A DNA stretch of 57,032 nt from Thermoanaerobaculia bacterium (GTDB lineage: Bacteria > Acidobacteriota > Thermoanaerobaculia > Multivoradales > J023). The DNA is taken from contig JALCBJ010000023.1 of assembly GCA_028066595.1 (NCBI GenBank), positions 1 through 57,032 of the forward strand. Direction: 5' to 3'. The notes beneath the pieces are model-generated. The model saw only the letters and a list, made by a program, of their open reading frames with translations, was not told the origin of the DNA and searched no databases. Positions 9,561 through 18,038 of this stretch are shown here, in pieces; within the stretch, counting starts at the first letter, position 1; each line of letters starts with the position of its first letter. Both the position numbers and the translations under genes were made by a program.

Positions 9561-10474
9561 CGCGGCTCGCAGCGGCCTTCGGTGTCTTTCTGATCTCGTT
9601 TTCGGCGATCTTCGTGCGCTTTGCCGGAGTCGAGCCGATCACGGCTGCCTTCTTTCGCTGTTTCTACGCGCTGCCCTTCCTGTTTTTGATCTGCCGCGCG
9701 AGGAGACCCGACGGCCGTTCGGGACGGCAGCGCCGCCTGGCGCAGCTCGCCGGCGCGATGCTCGGAGCCGACCTCATCGTCTGGCACCACTCCATCGAGT
9801 ACATCGGAACCGGGCTGGGGACGGTGCTGGGCAACACTCAGGTCGTGTTCGTCGGGCTCGCGGCTTGGTGGCTCCACGGAGAACGTCCCACGAAGCAAGC
9901 ATTGGGCGTCGTGCCGGTCGTGTTTCTTGGGGTCGTTCTCATTTCTGGCCTCGGTCGGAGCGACGCCTATGGCACCGATCCGATTCGTGGGGTGATCTTC
10001 GGGTTGCTGACCGGGCTCAGTTACTCCGCGTTCATCTTGCTACTCCGAGCCGCAAGCCGCGAGAAGACGTCACCTGTCGGGCCACTCCTCGATGCGACGC
10101 TGGGTGCCACCGCCTCTAGCCTGGGTCTGGGCCTGGTACTGAACGGGCTGGACTTCGCCCCCCACTGGCCGGCCCATGGCTGGCTTCTGGCCCTGGCCCT
10201 GGTTTCACAGGTCTTCGGGTGGCTATTGATCACCGAGGCCTTACCACGGTTGCCGGCGCTCGAGACCTCGGTGCTCCTTCTCCTTCAGCCGATGCTCACG
10301 GTGCTCTGGGGGCGACTACTGTTCTCCGAGCTCCTGTCGGAGATGCAGTGGTCAGGCGTCGGTCTGATTCTCCTCGGTATCGGAACGCTCTCTTTGGCCG
10401 GAGGTATGACGGAACGCCCGGCTCGGCATCCCGCCGCAGGGGAGGCGCCATCGGCTCATCCCGAGACGAGTTGA
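9557..10474 (+). CDS. EamA/DMT-family permease
   Basis: A 305-residue inner-membrane protein with about ten hydrophobic segments arranged as two EamA repeats, the usual size of drug/metabolite transporters. It begins with a membrane segment containing 'SFSAIFVRFAG' and 'PITAAFFRC', typical of repeat one; repeat two contains 'LLLQPMLTVLWG..LFSE'. Substrates of this family vary (amino acids, nucleosides, drugs). The ATG overlaps the upstream activator's stop by 4 bases, suggesting the activator controls its own operon. About 25 residues of polar tail follow the last helix. Confidence 0.88.
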   Translation: MTRLAAAFGVFLISFSAIFVRFAGVEPITAAFFRCFYALPFLFLICRARRPDGRSGRQRRLAQLAGAMLGADLIVWHHSIEYIGTGLGTVLGNTQVVFVGLAAWWLHGERPTKQALGVVPVVFLGVVLISGLGRSDAYGTDPIRGVIFGLLTGLSYSAFILLLRAASREKTSPVGPLLDATLGATASSLGLGLVLNGLDFAPHWPAHGWLLALALVSQVFGWLLITEALPRLPALETSVLLLLQPMLTVLWGRLLFSELLSEMQWSGVGLILLGIGTLSLAGGMTERPARHPAAGEAPSAHPETS

Positions 10475-10515
10475 TCCTTACGAACCGGTGACCCAGGAGC
10501 CCGGCTATCGCAGGC

Positions 10516-10731
10516 TCAGCGCTCGATCTCTATCTCGGAAGCGAATTCCGGTTCGGGTTCCCGAAAGATGATGCTGGTCGCCTGGACCGGCACGAGGACC
10601 TTGTGCTGCCTTTGATTGAAGGTGAGCCGCAACTCGTAGTAGCCGTGAGGGCTGATCGCCACCAGCGTACCTTTGGTGTTCTTCAGGCCCAGAGGCTCGT
10701 GAGTGATGTGGATGTCGGCGGGAAGGTCCAT
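10516..10731 (-). CDS. small beta-rich protein of unknown function
   Basis: A 71-residue protein I do not recognise. It is predicted to be mostly beta strands ('GTLVAISPHGYYELRLTF', 'HKVLVPV') with an acidic tail rich in Glu. It has no signal peptide or membrane segment. It lies 22 bases downstream of the NtrC-type regulator on the same strand and is the last gene of the SLC13-peptidase-regulator run, so it is likely co-transcribed with them. The tight spacing and non-random composition support a real gene; the function is open. Confidence 0.6.
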   Translation of the reverse strand: MDLPADIHITHEPLGLKNTKGTLVAISPHGYYELRLTFNQRQHKVLVPVQATSIIFREPEPEFASEIEIER

Positions 10732-10753
10732 CGTGGTCTCCAGTCGTCCTCGT

Positions 10754-12142
10754 TCAATCTTGGTAGTAACCCTGGTCTTTGTATTCCTTCAGCTTGCGCT
10801 GCAACGTGCGTAGCCCGATGCCGAGGAGCTCGGCTGCCTTGGCGCGATGACCGTCCGTCCGCTGCAGTGTCTCCAGGATGGCCTGACGCTCGATCTCTTC
10901 CATCGTCCTCGGCTTGCCGCTCCGGGGTTGTACAGGTGCACCGTGACCGGAGACCCTGGAGGCCTCCCGAATTTCCTCAGGGATGGCGCTCAGATCGATC
11001 TCGCCTCCGGCGTGGAAGATGACGATCGATTCGAGCACGTTGCGCAACTGGCGGACGTTGCCTGGCCACGCGTAGCCGTCCAGGGAAGCCAGGGCCTCCG
11101 GAGACATGTACATCTCCGGCTTGCCATGCTCCTCGCACAGCCGCTGAAGGTAATGCTCCACGAGCAGGGCGACGTCCCCATCTCGTTCGGTGAGCCGCGG
11201 GATTTCCAAGGTGACGACCTTCAGGCGATAGTAGAGGTCCTCCCGGAAGTCACCTTCCTTCACCATGCTGTCGAGGCTGCGATTGGTCGCGGCGACGAGT
11301 CGGAAGTCGACGTCGATCAGCTCGTGACCACCCACACGCATGATCTTGCGCTCCTCCAAGACTCGGAGAAGCTTGACCTGCAACGCTGCCGACAGCTCAC
11401 TGATCTCATCTAGGAACAACGTACCCTTGTGGACCAGCTCGAACTTGCCGATTTTGCGGCCGACGGCACCTGTGAACGCACCCTTCTCGTGCCCGAAGAG
11501 CTCCGACTCGAGGATCTCGTGCGGGATGGCACCGCAGTTGATCGCCAAGAAGCGCTCGTCATGCCTCGGGCTGTTGACGTGAAGCGCGTTGGCCACCAAC
11601 TCTTTGCCGGTACCCGACTCCCCGACGATCAAGACGCTGGAGCGGGTCGGCGCCACCATCTTCATCTTCTCGAAGAGGTGCTCCATCGATTCGGAGCGGC
11701 CAATGATGCTCTCGAAACCGAAGCGTTTGTCGAGCATCTGTCTTAGGTTCGACACCTCTTCTCGCAGCTGGCGGTTTTCCAGCAAGTTCATGACGCGTTT
11801 GCGCAACTCGTACAGGTCTACGGGCTTGGTGAGGTAGTCGTCGGCTCCCACCCGCATCGCCTCTACTGCGTTCTCGATGGAACCGTACCCGGTGACCAGG
11901 ATCACCGCGAGGTCGAGCTCTCTCGCGCGCACCTGCTCGAGAAACCCGATGCCGTCGAGGTCGGGCATGCGCAGGTCGCACACCGCCAATCGCACCTCGG
12001 GATGCTCGTCGAGATAGGACAGCGCGTTGCGCGCGTCGTCGAAAGTACGGACTCCCAGACCGGCTTTCTCGATGGCTAGGGCCATCGACTCGCGAGAGCC
12101 GGTCTCGTCGTCGATGACCAGGATCGGCGTCTGCTCAACCAT
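10754..12142 (-). CDS. NtrC-family sigma-54 response regulator
   Basis: A 462-residue three-domain regulator. Receiver domain 1-120 with acidic pocket DD (11-12), phospho-acceptor D56 and K106 in 'YLTKPVD'. AAA+ domain about 135-370 with Walker A GESGTGKE (from 164) and an intact GAFTGA loop (211-216). A C-terminal Fis-type helix-turn-helix contains 'RAKAAELLGIGLRTLQRKL'. It should activate sigma-54 promoters after phosphorylation; no partner histidine kinase lies next to it. The frame extends to 12361, but the ATG at 12142 precedes the receiver directly and overlaps the stop of the S9 peptidase by 8 bases, indicating translational coupling. Confidence 0.93.
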   Translation of the reverse strand: MVEQTPILVIDDETGSRESMALAIEKAGLGVRTFDDARNALSYLDEHPEVRLAVCDLRMPDLDGIGFLEQVRARELDLAVILVTGYGSIENAVEAMRVGADDYLTKPVDLYELRKRVMNLLENRQLREEVSNLRQMLDKRFGFESIIGRSESMEHLFEKMKMVAPTRSSVLIVGESGTGKELVANALHVNSPRHDERFLAINCGAIPHEILESELFGHEKGAFTGAVGRKIGKFELVHKGTLFLDEISELSAALQVKLLRVLEERKIMRVGGHELIDVDFRLVAATNRSLDSMVKEGDFREDLYYRLKVVTLEIPRLTERDGDVALLVEHYLQRLCEEHGKPEMYMSPEALASLDGYAWPGNVRQLRNVLESIVIFHAGGEIDLSAIPEEIREASRVSGHGAPVQPRSGKPRTMEEIERQAILETLQRTDGHRAKAAELLGIGLRTLQRKLKEYKDQGYYQD

Positions 12143-14363
12143 GACGAGATTGTGGCATATCGGCCGCGCCGACAGATTCCCGTTCGGTCGCCATGGCAGC
12201 GAGGAGGAAGGCCTGCCGGAGCGCCTCTTGGCGCAACGACTCGTAGCGTCCGGAGGCGCCTCCATGGCCAGCCTCGAGATGCACCTGAAGTAGCACTTGT
12301 CCTCCCCGTGTCTTCTCTCGCAGCACCTGGACCCACTTGGCGGGCTCCCAGTATTGGACACGCGGATCGTGCAGACCGGCGGTCGCTAGAAGGTGCGGAT
12401 ACGCAGCGTCTCGTGTCCCCACACCCTCGACCGGTGAGTATCCGCGAATGCGCCGGAACGCGGCGATGTCTTCTGCAGGGTTGCCCCATTCCTCGTACTC
12501 GATCACCGTGAGGGGCAGTGACGGATCGAGCATGGTCTGCAGCACGTCGACGAACGGGACATCGGCGACAGCTGCGTGGCACAGATCCGGCCGCAGGTTG
12601 AGCACGGCGCCGATCAGAAGCCCTCCGGCAGAACCGCCGCGGATAGCCAGATGTCGCGGAGAGGTCAGGCCGCTTTCGATCAGATACTCCGCCGCAGCGA
12701 CGAAGTCGTAGAACGTGTTCTCTTTGTTCTCGACTCTGCCGGCTTCGTGCCACCACTTCCCCATCTCGCCGCCACCGCGCACGTGAGCGACGGCAAAGGC
12801 CCACCCCCGGTCGAGCAGACTGAGTACGTTGCGACGAAAGCCGGCTTCGAGGCTATGACCGTAGGCACCGTATCCGTAGAGCAACAGGGGGCCGGTCACG
12901 TGACCGCCCAAGAGCTCGCGGCGCTCCCGCCGCTGCACGAAATCGACCGGAATCGCTTCCCCGTCGGGTGCCCGAGCGACCAGGCGCCGGGTCTCGTAGA
13001 GCGCGGAATCGTACCCGTGCACTATCTCCACCTTGAGCTCGCTACGGGCACCCACCAGACCGGCGTCACCAGCATCGCCAAGCTCGACTTCGAGTGTCGT
13101 TCTGGGGCGTATCGGGCTCTGAAACATCAGTCGGAGTCTGGCGGTCTCTTGCTCGGCATGGGGGCCGATCTGGACGTCGTGGGCAGGGTCGGCGAACTCC
13201 ACATCCGCGAACCTCTGTGCCCCCGACTTCAACTCGAAAACGCGGATCGACGGTAGACCCTCGACCCGGCGCCGCAACACCAGATGGCGGCCCAAGACGA
13301 GGATCTCGTCGAGATGAACCGAGGGGTCATGGGGTACCAGATCCTGCCAGTTCTCTCGCGCTGGATCGTGCTCCGAGACCTCGAGCAAGCGAAACTCCCG
13401 CGCTTCGAGGTTGGTGAGCAGGAAGAAGCGTCCGGAGATACCGTTCGTTGGATCGCCGGGGTGGTGGTCGACATCGAATTCCACTCCCGGGTGTCGCCCG
13501 GTCAGGGTGCGGACCTCGCCCTGTGGATCTCGTGCATCGAGAAGCTTCACCTCCGACGTCGTATGGCTACCTGCGGAGAGGAAGAGATAGCGACCGCTCC
13601 GGCTGCGGCGAATCGCCACGAAAAAGCGATCGTCGTCTTCGTGCCACAGCAGCTCGTCGTCCGCAGGATCCGTACCGAGACGGTGACGCAGAACCTTGTG
13701 AGGCCTTTGGGCTTCGTCTCGGGTCACGTAGTAGAGCATCTCGCTACAGCCTTCGATCGTCCCCCAAGCGAGACTGTGCGAGGCGTTTTGCAGTCGATCC
13801 GCGAGGTGCTCACCCGTCGCCAAATCGAGCACACGCACTTCGAACCGCTCGTGTCCCGCCCTATCGACGGAGTACGCGAGGAGTCGGCCGCAAGGCGAAG
13901 GCCGATAGGCGCCCAAGCTCAGGTACGACAGGCCCTCGGACTCCCTCAGATCGTCCAGGTCGAGGAGGACCTGTTCGGGGGCCGAAGGATCGTAGGACTC
14001 GTCCGGGCTCACACCGTGTTGTGCCTCGCGACGGCAATGTACGGCGTGTTGCTTCGCTTCGCGCCGCCGCTCGTAGTACCAGTGCTTGCCGAAACGCACC
14101 GGTACGTCGATGTCGTCCTCCTCGATGCGTCCGACCATCTCCGCGTAGAGAGTCTGCTGAAGCTCTTCCGTGTCGGCCATCGCGGACGCGGTATGAGCGT
14201 TCTCGGCCGCGAGATGCTCCAGTACTCCCGAACTGGATCGATCGCGGAGCCAGGACAACCGGTCCTCGAGGACATCGTCGTGTATGTCTCGTCGAAAGAG
14301 CGGATGGTCGGTCCTGCGCCGTGCCACCGGAGGCACGGCATCTCGTCGAAGCTTGATGGTCAT
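12135..14363 (-). CDS. S9 family serine peptidase, oligopeptidase B-like
   Basis: A 742-residue serine peptidase of the prolyl-oligopeptidase family, closest in layout to oligopeptidase B, which cuts short peptides after basic residues. An N-terminal beta-propeller (about 70-430) precedes the alpha/beta-hydrolase domain. The triad is complete: nucleophile in RGGSAGG (about S578), acid in 'AGLHDPRVQYWEP' (about D666) and histidine in 'EAGHGG' (about H700). The 'HVRGGGEMGKWWHEAG' block is also typical. No signal peptide, so it is cytoplasmic. It sits 35 bases below the SLC13 permease and overlaps the NtrC-type regulator. Confidence 0.92.
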   Translation of the reverse strand: MTIKLRRDAVPPVARRRTDHPLFRRDIHDDVLEDRLSWLRDRSSSGVLEHLAAENAHTASAMADTEELQQTLYAEMVGRIEEDDIDVPVRFGKHWYYERRREAKQHAVHCRREAQHGVSPDESYDPSAPEQVLLDLDDLRESEGLSYLSLGAYRPSPCGRLLAYSVDRAGHERFEVRVLDLATGEHLADRLQNASHSLAWGTIEGCSEMLYYVTRDEAQRPHKVLRHRLGTDPADDELLWHEDDDRFFVAIRRSRSGRYLFLSAGSHTTSEVKLLDARDPQGEVRTLTGRHPGVEFDVDHHPGDPTNGISGRFFLLTNLEAREFRLLEVSEHDPARENWQDLVPHDPSVHLDEILVLGRHLVLRRRVEGLPSIRVFELKSGAQRFADVEFADPAHDVQIGPHAEQETARLRLMFQSPIRPRTTLEVELGDAGDAGLVGARSELKVEIVHGYDSALYETRRLVARAPDGEAIPVDFVQRRERRELLGGHVTGPLLLYGYGAYGHSLEAGFRRNVLSLLDRGWAFAVAHVRGGGEMGKWWHEAGRVENKENTFYDFVAAAEYLIESGLTSPRHLAIRGGSAGGLLIGAVLNLRPDLCHAAVADVPFVDVLQTMLDPSLPLTVIEYEEWGNPAEDIAAFRRIRGYSPVEGVGTRDAAYPHLLATAGLHDPRVQYWEPAKWVQVLREKTRGGQVLLQVHLEAGHGGASGRYESLRQEALRQAFLLAAMATERESVGAADMPQSRHG

Positions 14364-14398
14364 CGCGTTCTAGGGAAGTCGACAGTCGGTGCGCGTCC

Positions 14399-16732
14399 TC
14401 AGACGCCAAATGGGAAGAAGAGCGGTACCAACACAACCAGCAACGCCAACACGACGAGAGTCAGCGGTGTGCCGACTCGAACGAAGTCCATGGAACGATA
14501 GCCGCCCGCTCCCATGACGAGAAGGTTGGCCTTGTGACTGAAAGGCGTCATGAAGGCCGCCGAGGCGGCGAAGCCTACCGCCATCAGCAACGGATAGGGG
14601 CTGATGGCGAGATTCTCAGCGGTGCGCAACACGACGGGTGCCAAGATGACCACCGTTGGCGCGCCATCGAGTCCCTGGCTGAGCATGCTGGACAGCAACA
14701 CCAGCGATGCGATGAAGGCGTACGGTCCGTAGGCCTCGGCTACGCGGGTCACACCACCTGCCAAAAGGTCAGCGGCACCACTCGACTCCATCGCCAAGCC
14801 GACCGGCAAGATGGCCGCCACGAGGTAGATGGCGCGCCACTCGATGGCGCGATACGCCTCCTCCATCTTGAGGGCGCCAAAAAGTACCGCTGTGACGGCT
14901 CCTGCAAAGGCAGCGACATGAATCGGAAACAGCCCGCCCGCTACCAGGACGATCATGAGGGCCAGCGCCCCCAGGGCGACGGGCGCCTTGTCGACCCTCC
15001 GAGGAGTATTCGCATCGTGGGTGAGCACGAGGAAATCGTCGTCTTCAGCCAGATGGCCGATCTTCTCCACCGAGCCCTGAATCAACAGAGCATCGCCGAA
15101 GCGGAGCGGCAAGTTCGCCAGCTCCTTGTGGATCGTCTCGCCACCTCTGCCGATGGCCAGAACTTGCAGCCCGTAGCGGTCCCTGAAGTGCAGTCGGCGC
15201 AACGTCGATCCCGCCGCCTTCGAGCGCGGAGCGACGACCGCTTCGACGACTCGAACCGACTCCGATTCCAGCCGCGTCGGCGTCGATTCGTCCTCGAGCT
15301 CCAGGTCGCCGAGATCGAGGACGTCGAGGATCCGATCCGGATCCCCTGCTACCAAGAGCTCGTCACCTCCGTGGATGACTTCGTCGCCGGGCACAGCGAG
15401 AATGGCCTCGCCGTTCCTCACGATTCCGATGATCGTGAGGCCGGCAAGCTCGCCGAGCCGGCTGTCTCGTATGGTGGCATCGGAGAGTCTCGAGCCCTGT
15501 GGTACCGCGAGAATGAACATGCGTTCCGCCAGCACCTGGTCGACCGGTACCTCGCTCGCTACCTTCAATCCCTTCTGCTCGCTGAGGGCCTCGATCTGTC
15601 GCTCGGTGCCGAGCACCATCACCTCGTCGGTGTCGCGCAAGACCCGCCGTGCCAGTTCCTGACGCAGCATCTGGTCGCCCCGACGAATTCCTACCACGAG
15701 AACACCGAACCGGTCCCGAAAGTGCAGCTGGCGTAACGAACGCCCGACCAGGCCAGAACCCCTGGGCAGCTGAAGAACGACGCCGTGAATCTGTTGAGAG
15801 ATCTCCGCGAGATGACCAGGGTCCGGCTCCTGGACCGCGACACCCTGAACGCTCATCAGCTGACGCAGCTCGTCGAACTGCCCGTCTACCAGTACGAGGT
15901 CGTCTGCCTCCAGCCGAAAGTCCGGAGGTGGCGCCAGGAACTTCTTCTCGCCTCGGCGGACCGCCAGTACCGCCACGTCGAGGGCCGTGCCCAGCTTCGA
16001 CTCCCGTAGCTGCGAACCATCTAGGTTGGAATCTCTGGGAATGCGGATCGTGGTCAGGCGTTCCTCGATGCGATACGCCTGCGTCAGCTGGCCGCCGCTC
16101 CGCCGGTCGCCAACCGGAGCACGGTCCGGCAGCATCTTCCGGCCGACGGTGATCATGAACACGATTCCAACGCCCAACAGCACCAGGCCGATGGGTGTGA
16201 AGTCGAACAGGTGAATGGGCTCGAGCCCGGCGTTCTGAATCATTTCGCCCGTCAGGATGTTGGGAGGAGTTCCTACCAACGTCGTGGTTCCGCCGAGGAT
16301 GGCGCCAAACGACAAGGGCATGAACAGCTTCGACGGAGAGAGGTTGGCGTGCCTGGCGATGGCCGAAACCGCCGGCAGCATGACGGCGGCGGCCGCGACG
16401 TTGTTCATGAACGCAGACATGACACCGGCCACCGTCATCAAGAGGATGATCAGCGGTATTTCCTTGCCGCCCGAAAGCCGCGTGATTCGCCGACCCACGA
16501 CGTCGGCCACTCCGGTCTGCAGCAACGCCGCAGAGATGAAGAAGATCGAGAACATCGTGATCACGGCGGGCGACGAGAAGCCGACAAACGCTTCGTCGAC
16601 GGAGACGTATCCACCAAAGATCAGGATCAAGAGGCCTAGGAAAGCCGTCAGCTCCACCGGCAGCTTCTCGGTCAGGAAGAGGTAGACCATGCCCACCAAC
16701 AGGGCGAAGAGGGTGGCGATCTCGAGCGTCAT
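14399..16732 (-). CDS. SLC13/DASS-family permease with four RCK_C-like domains
   Basis: A 777-residue inner-membrane transporter. Two blocks of membrane helices (about 1-195 and 570-777) flank a cytoplasmic insert. The insert holds four copies of a TrkA-C/RCK_C-like unit, each with the pattern 'G..L..S.L/LHFRDR.G..V..I.RG....' and ending in 'DD.LLV.G'. N-terminal features such as 'MNNVAAAAVMLP' and 'GGTTTLVGTPPNI' are the sodium/anion-binding signatures of SLC13 (DASS) transporters. Family members carry sulfate, dicarboxylates or similar anions; the substrate here is not readable. Divergent from the MFS gene with 49 bases between. Confidence 0.9.
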   Translation of the reverse strand: MTLEIATLFALLVGMVYLFLTEKLPVELTAFLGLLILIFGGYVSVDEAFVGFSSPAVITMFSIFFISAALLQTGVADVVGRRITRLSGGKEIPLIILLMTVAGVMSAFMNNVAAAAVMLPAVSAIARHANLSPSKLFMPLSFGAILGGTTTLVGTPPNILTGEMIQNAGLEPIHLFDFTPIGLVLLGVGIVFMITVGRKMLPDRAPVGDRRSGGQLTQAYRIEERLTTIRIPRDSNLDGSQLRESKLGTALDVAVLAVRRGEKKFLAPPPDFRLEADDLVLVDGQFDELRQLMSVQGVAVQEPDPGHLAEISQQIHGVVLQLPRGSGLVGRSLRQLHFRDRFGVLVVGIRRGDQMLRQELARRVLRDTDEVMVLGTERQIEALSEQKGLKVASEVPVDQVLAERMFILAVPQGSRLSDATIRDSRLGELAGLTIIGIVRNGEAILAVPGDEVIHGGDELLVAGDPDRILDVLDLGDLELEDESTPTRLESESVRVVEAVVAPRSKAAGSTLRRLHFRDRYGLQVLAIGRGGETIHKELANLPLRFGDALLIQGSVEKIGHLAEDDDFLVLTHDANTPRRVDKAPVALGALALMIVLVAGGLFPIHVAAFAGAVTAVLFGALKMEEAYRAIEWRAIYLVAAILPVGLAMESSGAADLLAGGVTRVAEAYGPYAFIASLVLLSSMLSQGLDGAPTVVILAPVVLRTAENLAISPYPLLMAVGFAASAAFMTPFSHKANLLVMGAGGYRSMDFVRVGTPLTLVVLALLVVLVPLFFPFGV

Positions 16733-16781
16733 GAACGGCTCGGAGTCTACCCCAGCGGGCGCGTGCTAACGTGCCGATGGA

Positions 16782-17996
16782 ATGAACCTGCGCCTGTCCA
16801 TTTTCTGGTTTTTGTATATGGCTGGGCTGGGTATCTTCTTCCCCTATTTCAGCCTCTATCTGGGGCAAGAGCTAGGCTTGGCGGGTGGCAGCATCGGTGT
16901 CGTGGTGGCGATGATTCCGCTGATCGGTCTGTTCACGCAACCGATCTGGGGACAGCTGGCCGATCGAACCGGCACACGCCGTGGGGCCCTGGCCCTCGCG
17001 ATTCTCGGGGTCGCCTTGGCAAATCTCGTGATCGTCCGCGTGACGACCTTCTCGATGGCTCTGTTGTCGACGGCTTTCCTGGCCGCGTCCGTCACCGCCG
17101 TCCTGCCCATGGCGACGGCGGTGACCCTGGCCGCACAATCGCGACGTGGCGGTAGTGCCTTCGGTTTCGTCCGGATGTGGGGCACGCTGGGTTTCCTCTT
17201 CTCCGTCGTCACGTTTCCCCGCGCGTTGCCATATCTCGACGAAACGTCGTTACCCTTCGATGGTCTTCAGTGGATGTTTCCTGCCACGGCTATCTATTCA
17301 CTGTTGGCGGCGGTCGCCGCGTTGTGCCTGCCGCGTACGGAGGCCATGGTGGTCCGCTCGGCATCCGGAGACACCGGACGTTTGCTGCGTCACGTACCGG
17401 TTCGACGCCTCCTGGCGTTGGTATTCCTCGCTCATCTCTGCATGCAGGGCCCGATCAACATCTTCCCACTGCTGGTCGCGGAACGGGGTGGCGACGTGGC
17501 GGAGATCGGCACGATGTGGGTCCTCATGCTGTTGCTAGAGATCCCGCTCATCGCCTTCTCTGGCACAACGCTCGAACGATTCGGTGCTCGGACGTTGCTG
17601 ATGATCGGCCTGCTGGCCGAAGGTCTCCGCTGGACCGTTTCCGCTTGGGTACCCGATCTGGACACAGTGCGATGGGTGCAGCTCTGCCACGGCATCGGCG
17701 TCGCCGGTGTGATCATCGGCGGTCCCCTTTACTTGGAACAGTCAGTACCCGAACGGTTGCGCTCTACGGGCCAGACCCTTGTGTCGACGATCGGCTTCGG
17801 TCTGGCTTCCATCCTTTCCATCAGCGCTGCTGGATGGCTCTTCGAGCATTTCGGATCGCGCGTTCCCTACGGTGTCGCAGGCGCCGGCGCGTTGCTTCTC
17901 GGCCTCTGCGTCCATCGCTGGCTCCCGGAGCCTCGCCGTCCGACAGCCGAATCACCACCGATCTCCGTTGACCGTGGCCAGGAAGCGGTCGGATAA
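16782..17996 (+). CDS. MFS transporter
   Basis: A 404-residue permease with twelve hydrophobic segments, split by a central loop around residue 195, typical of the major facilitator superfamily. The loop between helices 2 and 3 carries the family motif as 'PIWGQLADRTGTRRG'. The N-terminus ('FWFLYMAGLGIFFPYFSLYL') resembles the HcaT/NupG-like subgroup. The substrate is unknown. Divergently transcribed from the SLC13 permease; the next gene downstream (kinase at 18039) is 42 bases away and could be read through. Confidence 0.88.
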   Translation: MNLRLSIFWFLYMAGLGIFFPYFSLYLGQELGLAGGSIGVVVAMIPLIGLFTQPIWGQLADRTGTRRGALALAILGVALANLVIVRVTTFSMALLSTAFLAASVTAVLPMATAVTLAAQSRRGGSAFGFVRMWGTLGFLFSVVTFPRALPYLDETSLPFDGLQWMFPATAIYSLLAAVAALCLPRTEAMVVRSASGDTGRLLRHVPVRRLLALVFLAHLCMQGPINIFPLLVAERGGDVAEIGTMWVLMLLLEIPLIAFSGTTLERFGARTLLMIGLLAEGLRWTVSAWVPDLDTVRWVQLCHGIGVAGVIIGGPLYLEQSVPERLRSTGQTLVSTIGFGLASILSISAAGWLFEHFGSRVPYGVAGAGALLLGLCVHRWLPEPRRPTAESPPISVDRGQEAVG

Positions 17997-18038
17997 TCAG
18001 GATTCGCTCGGCTCATCCCGTTACGTAAACGAACTACC

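Noticed and set aside
13284..14501. 405-residue plus-strand frame opposite the S9 peptidase
   Set aside because: The peptidase frame has a complete catalytic triad; the opposite frame is Arg/Val-rich without motifs and crosses into the next gene.
15363..16868. 501-residue minus-strand frame within the SLC13 gene
   Set aside because: Out of frame with the permease, extremely rich in Arg, His and Gly, and runs past the divergent MFS start. A composition artefact.
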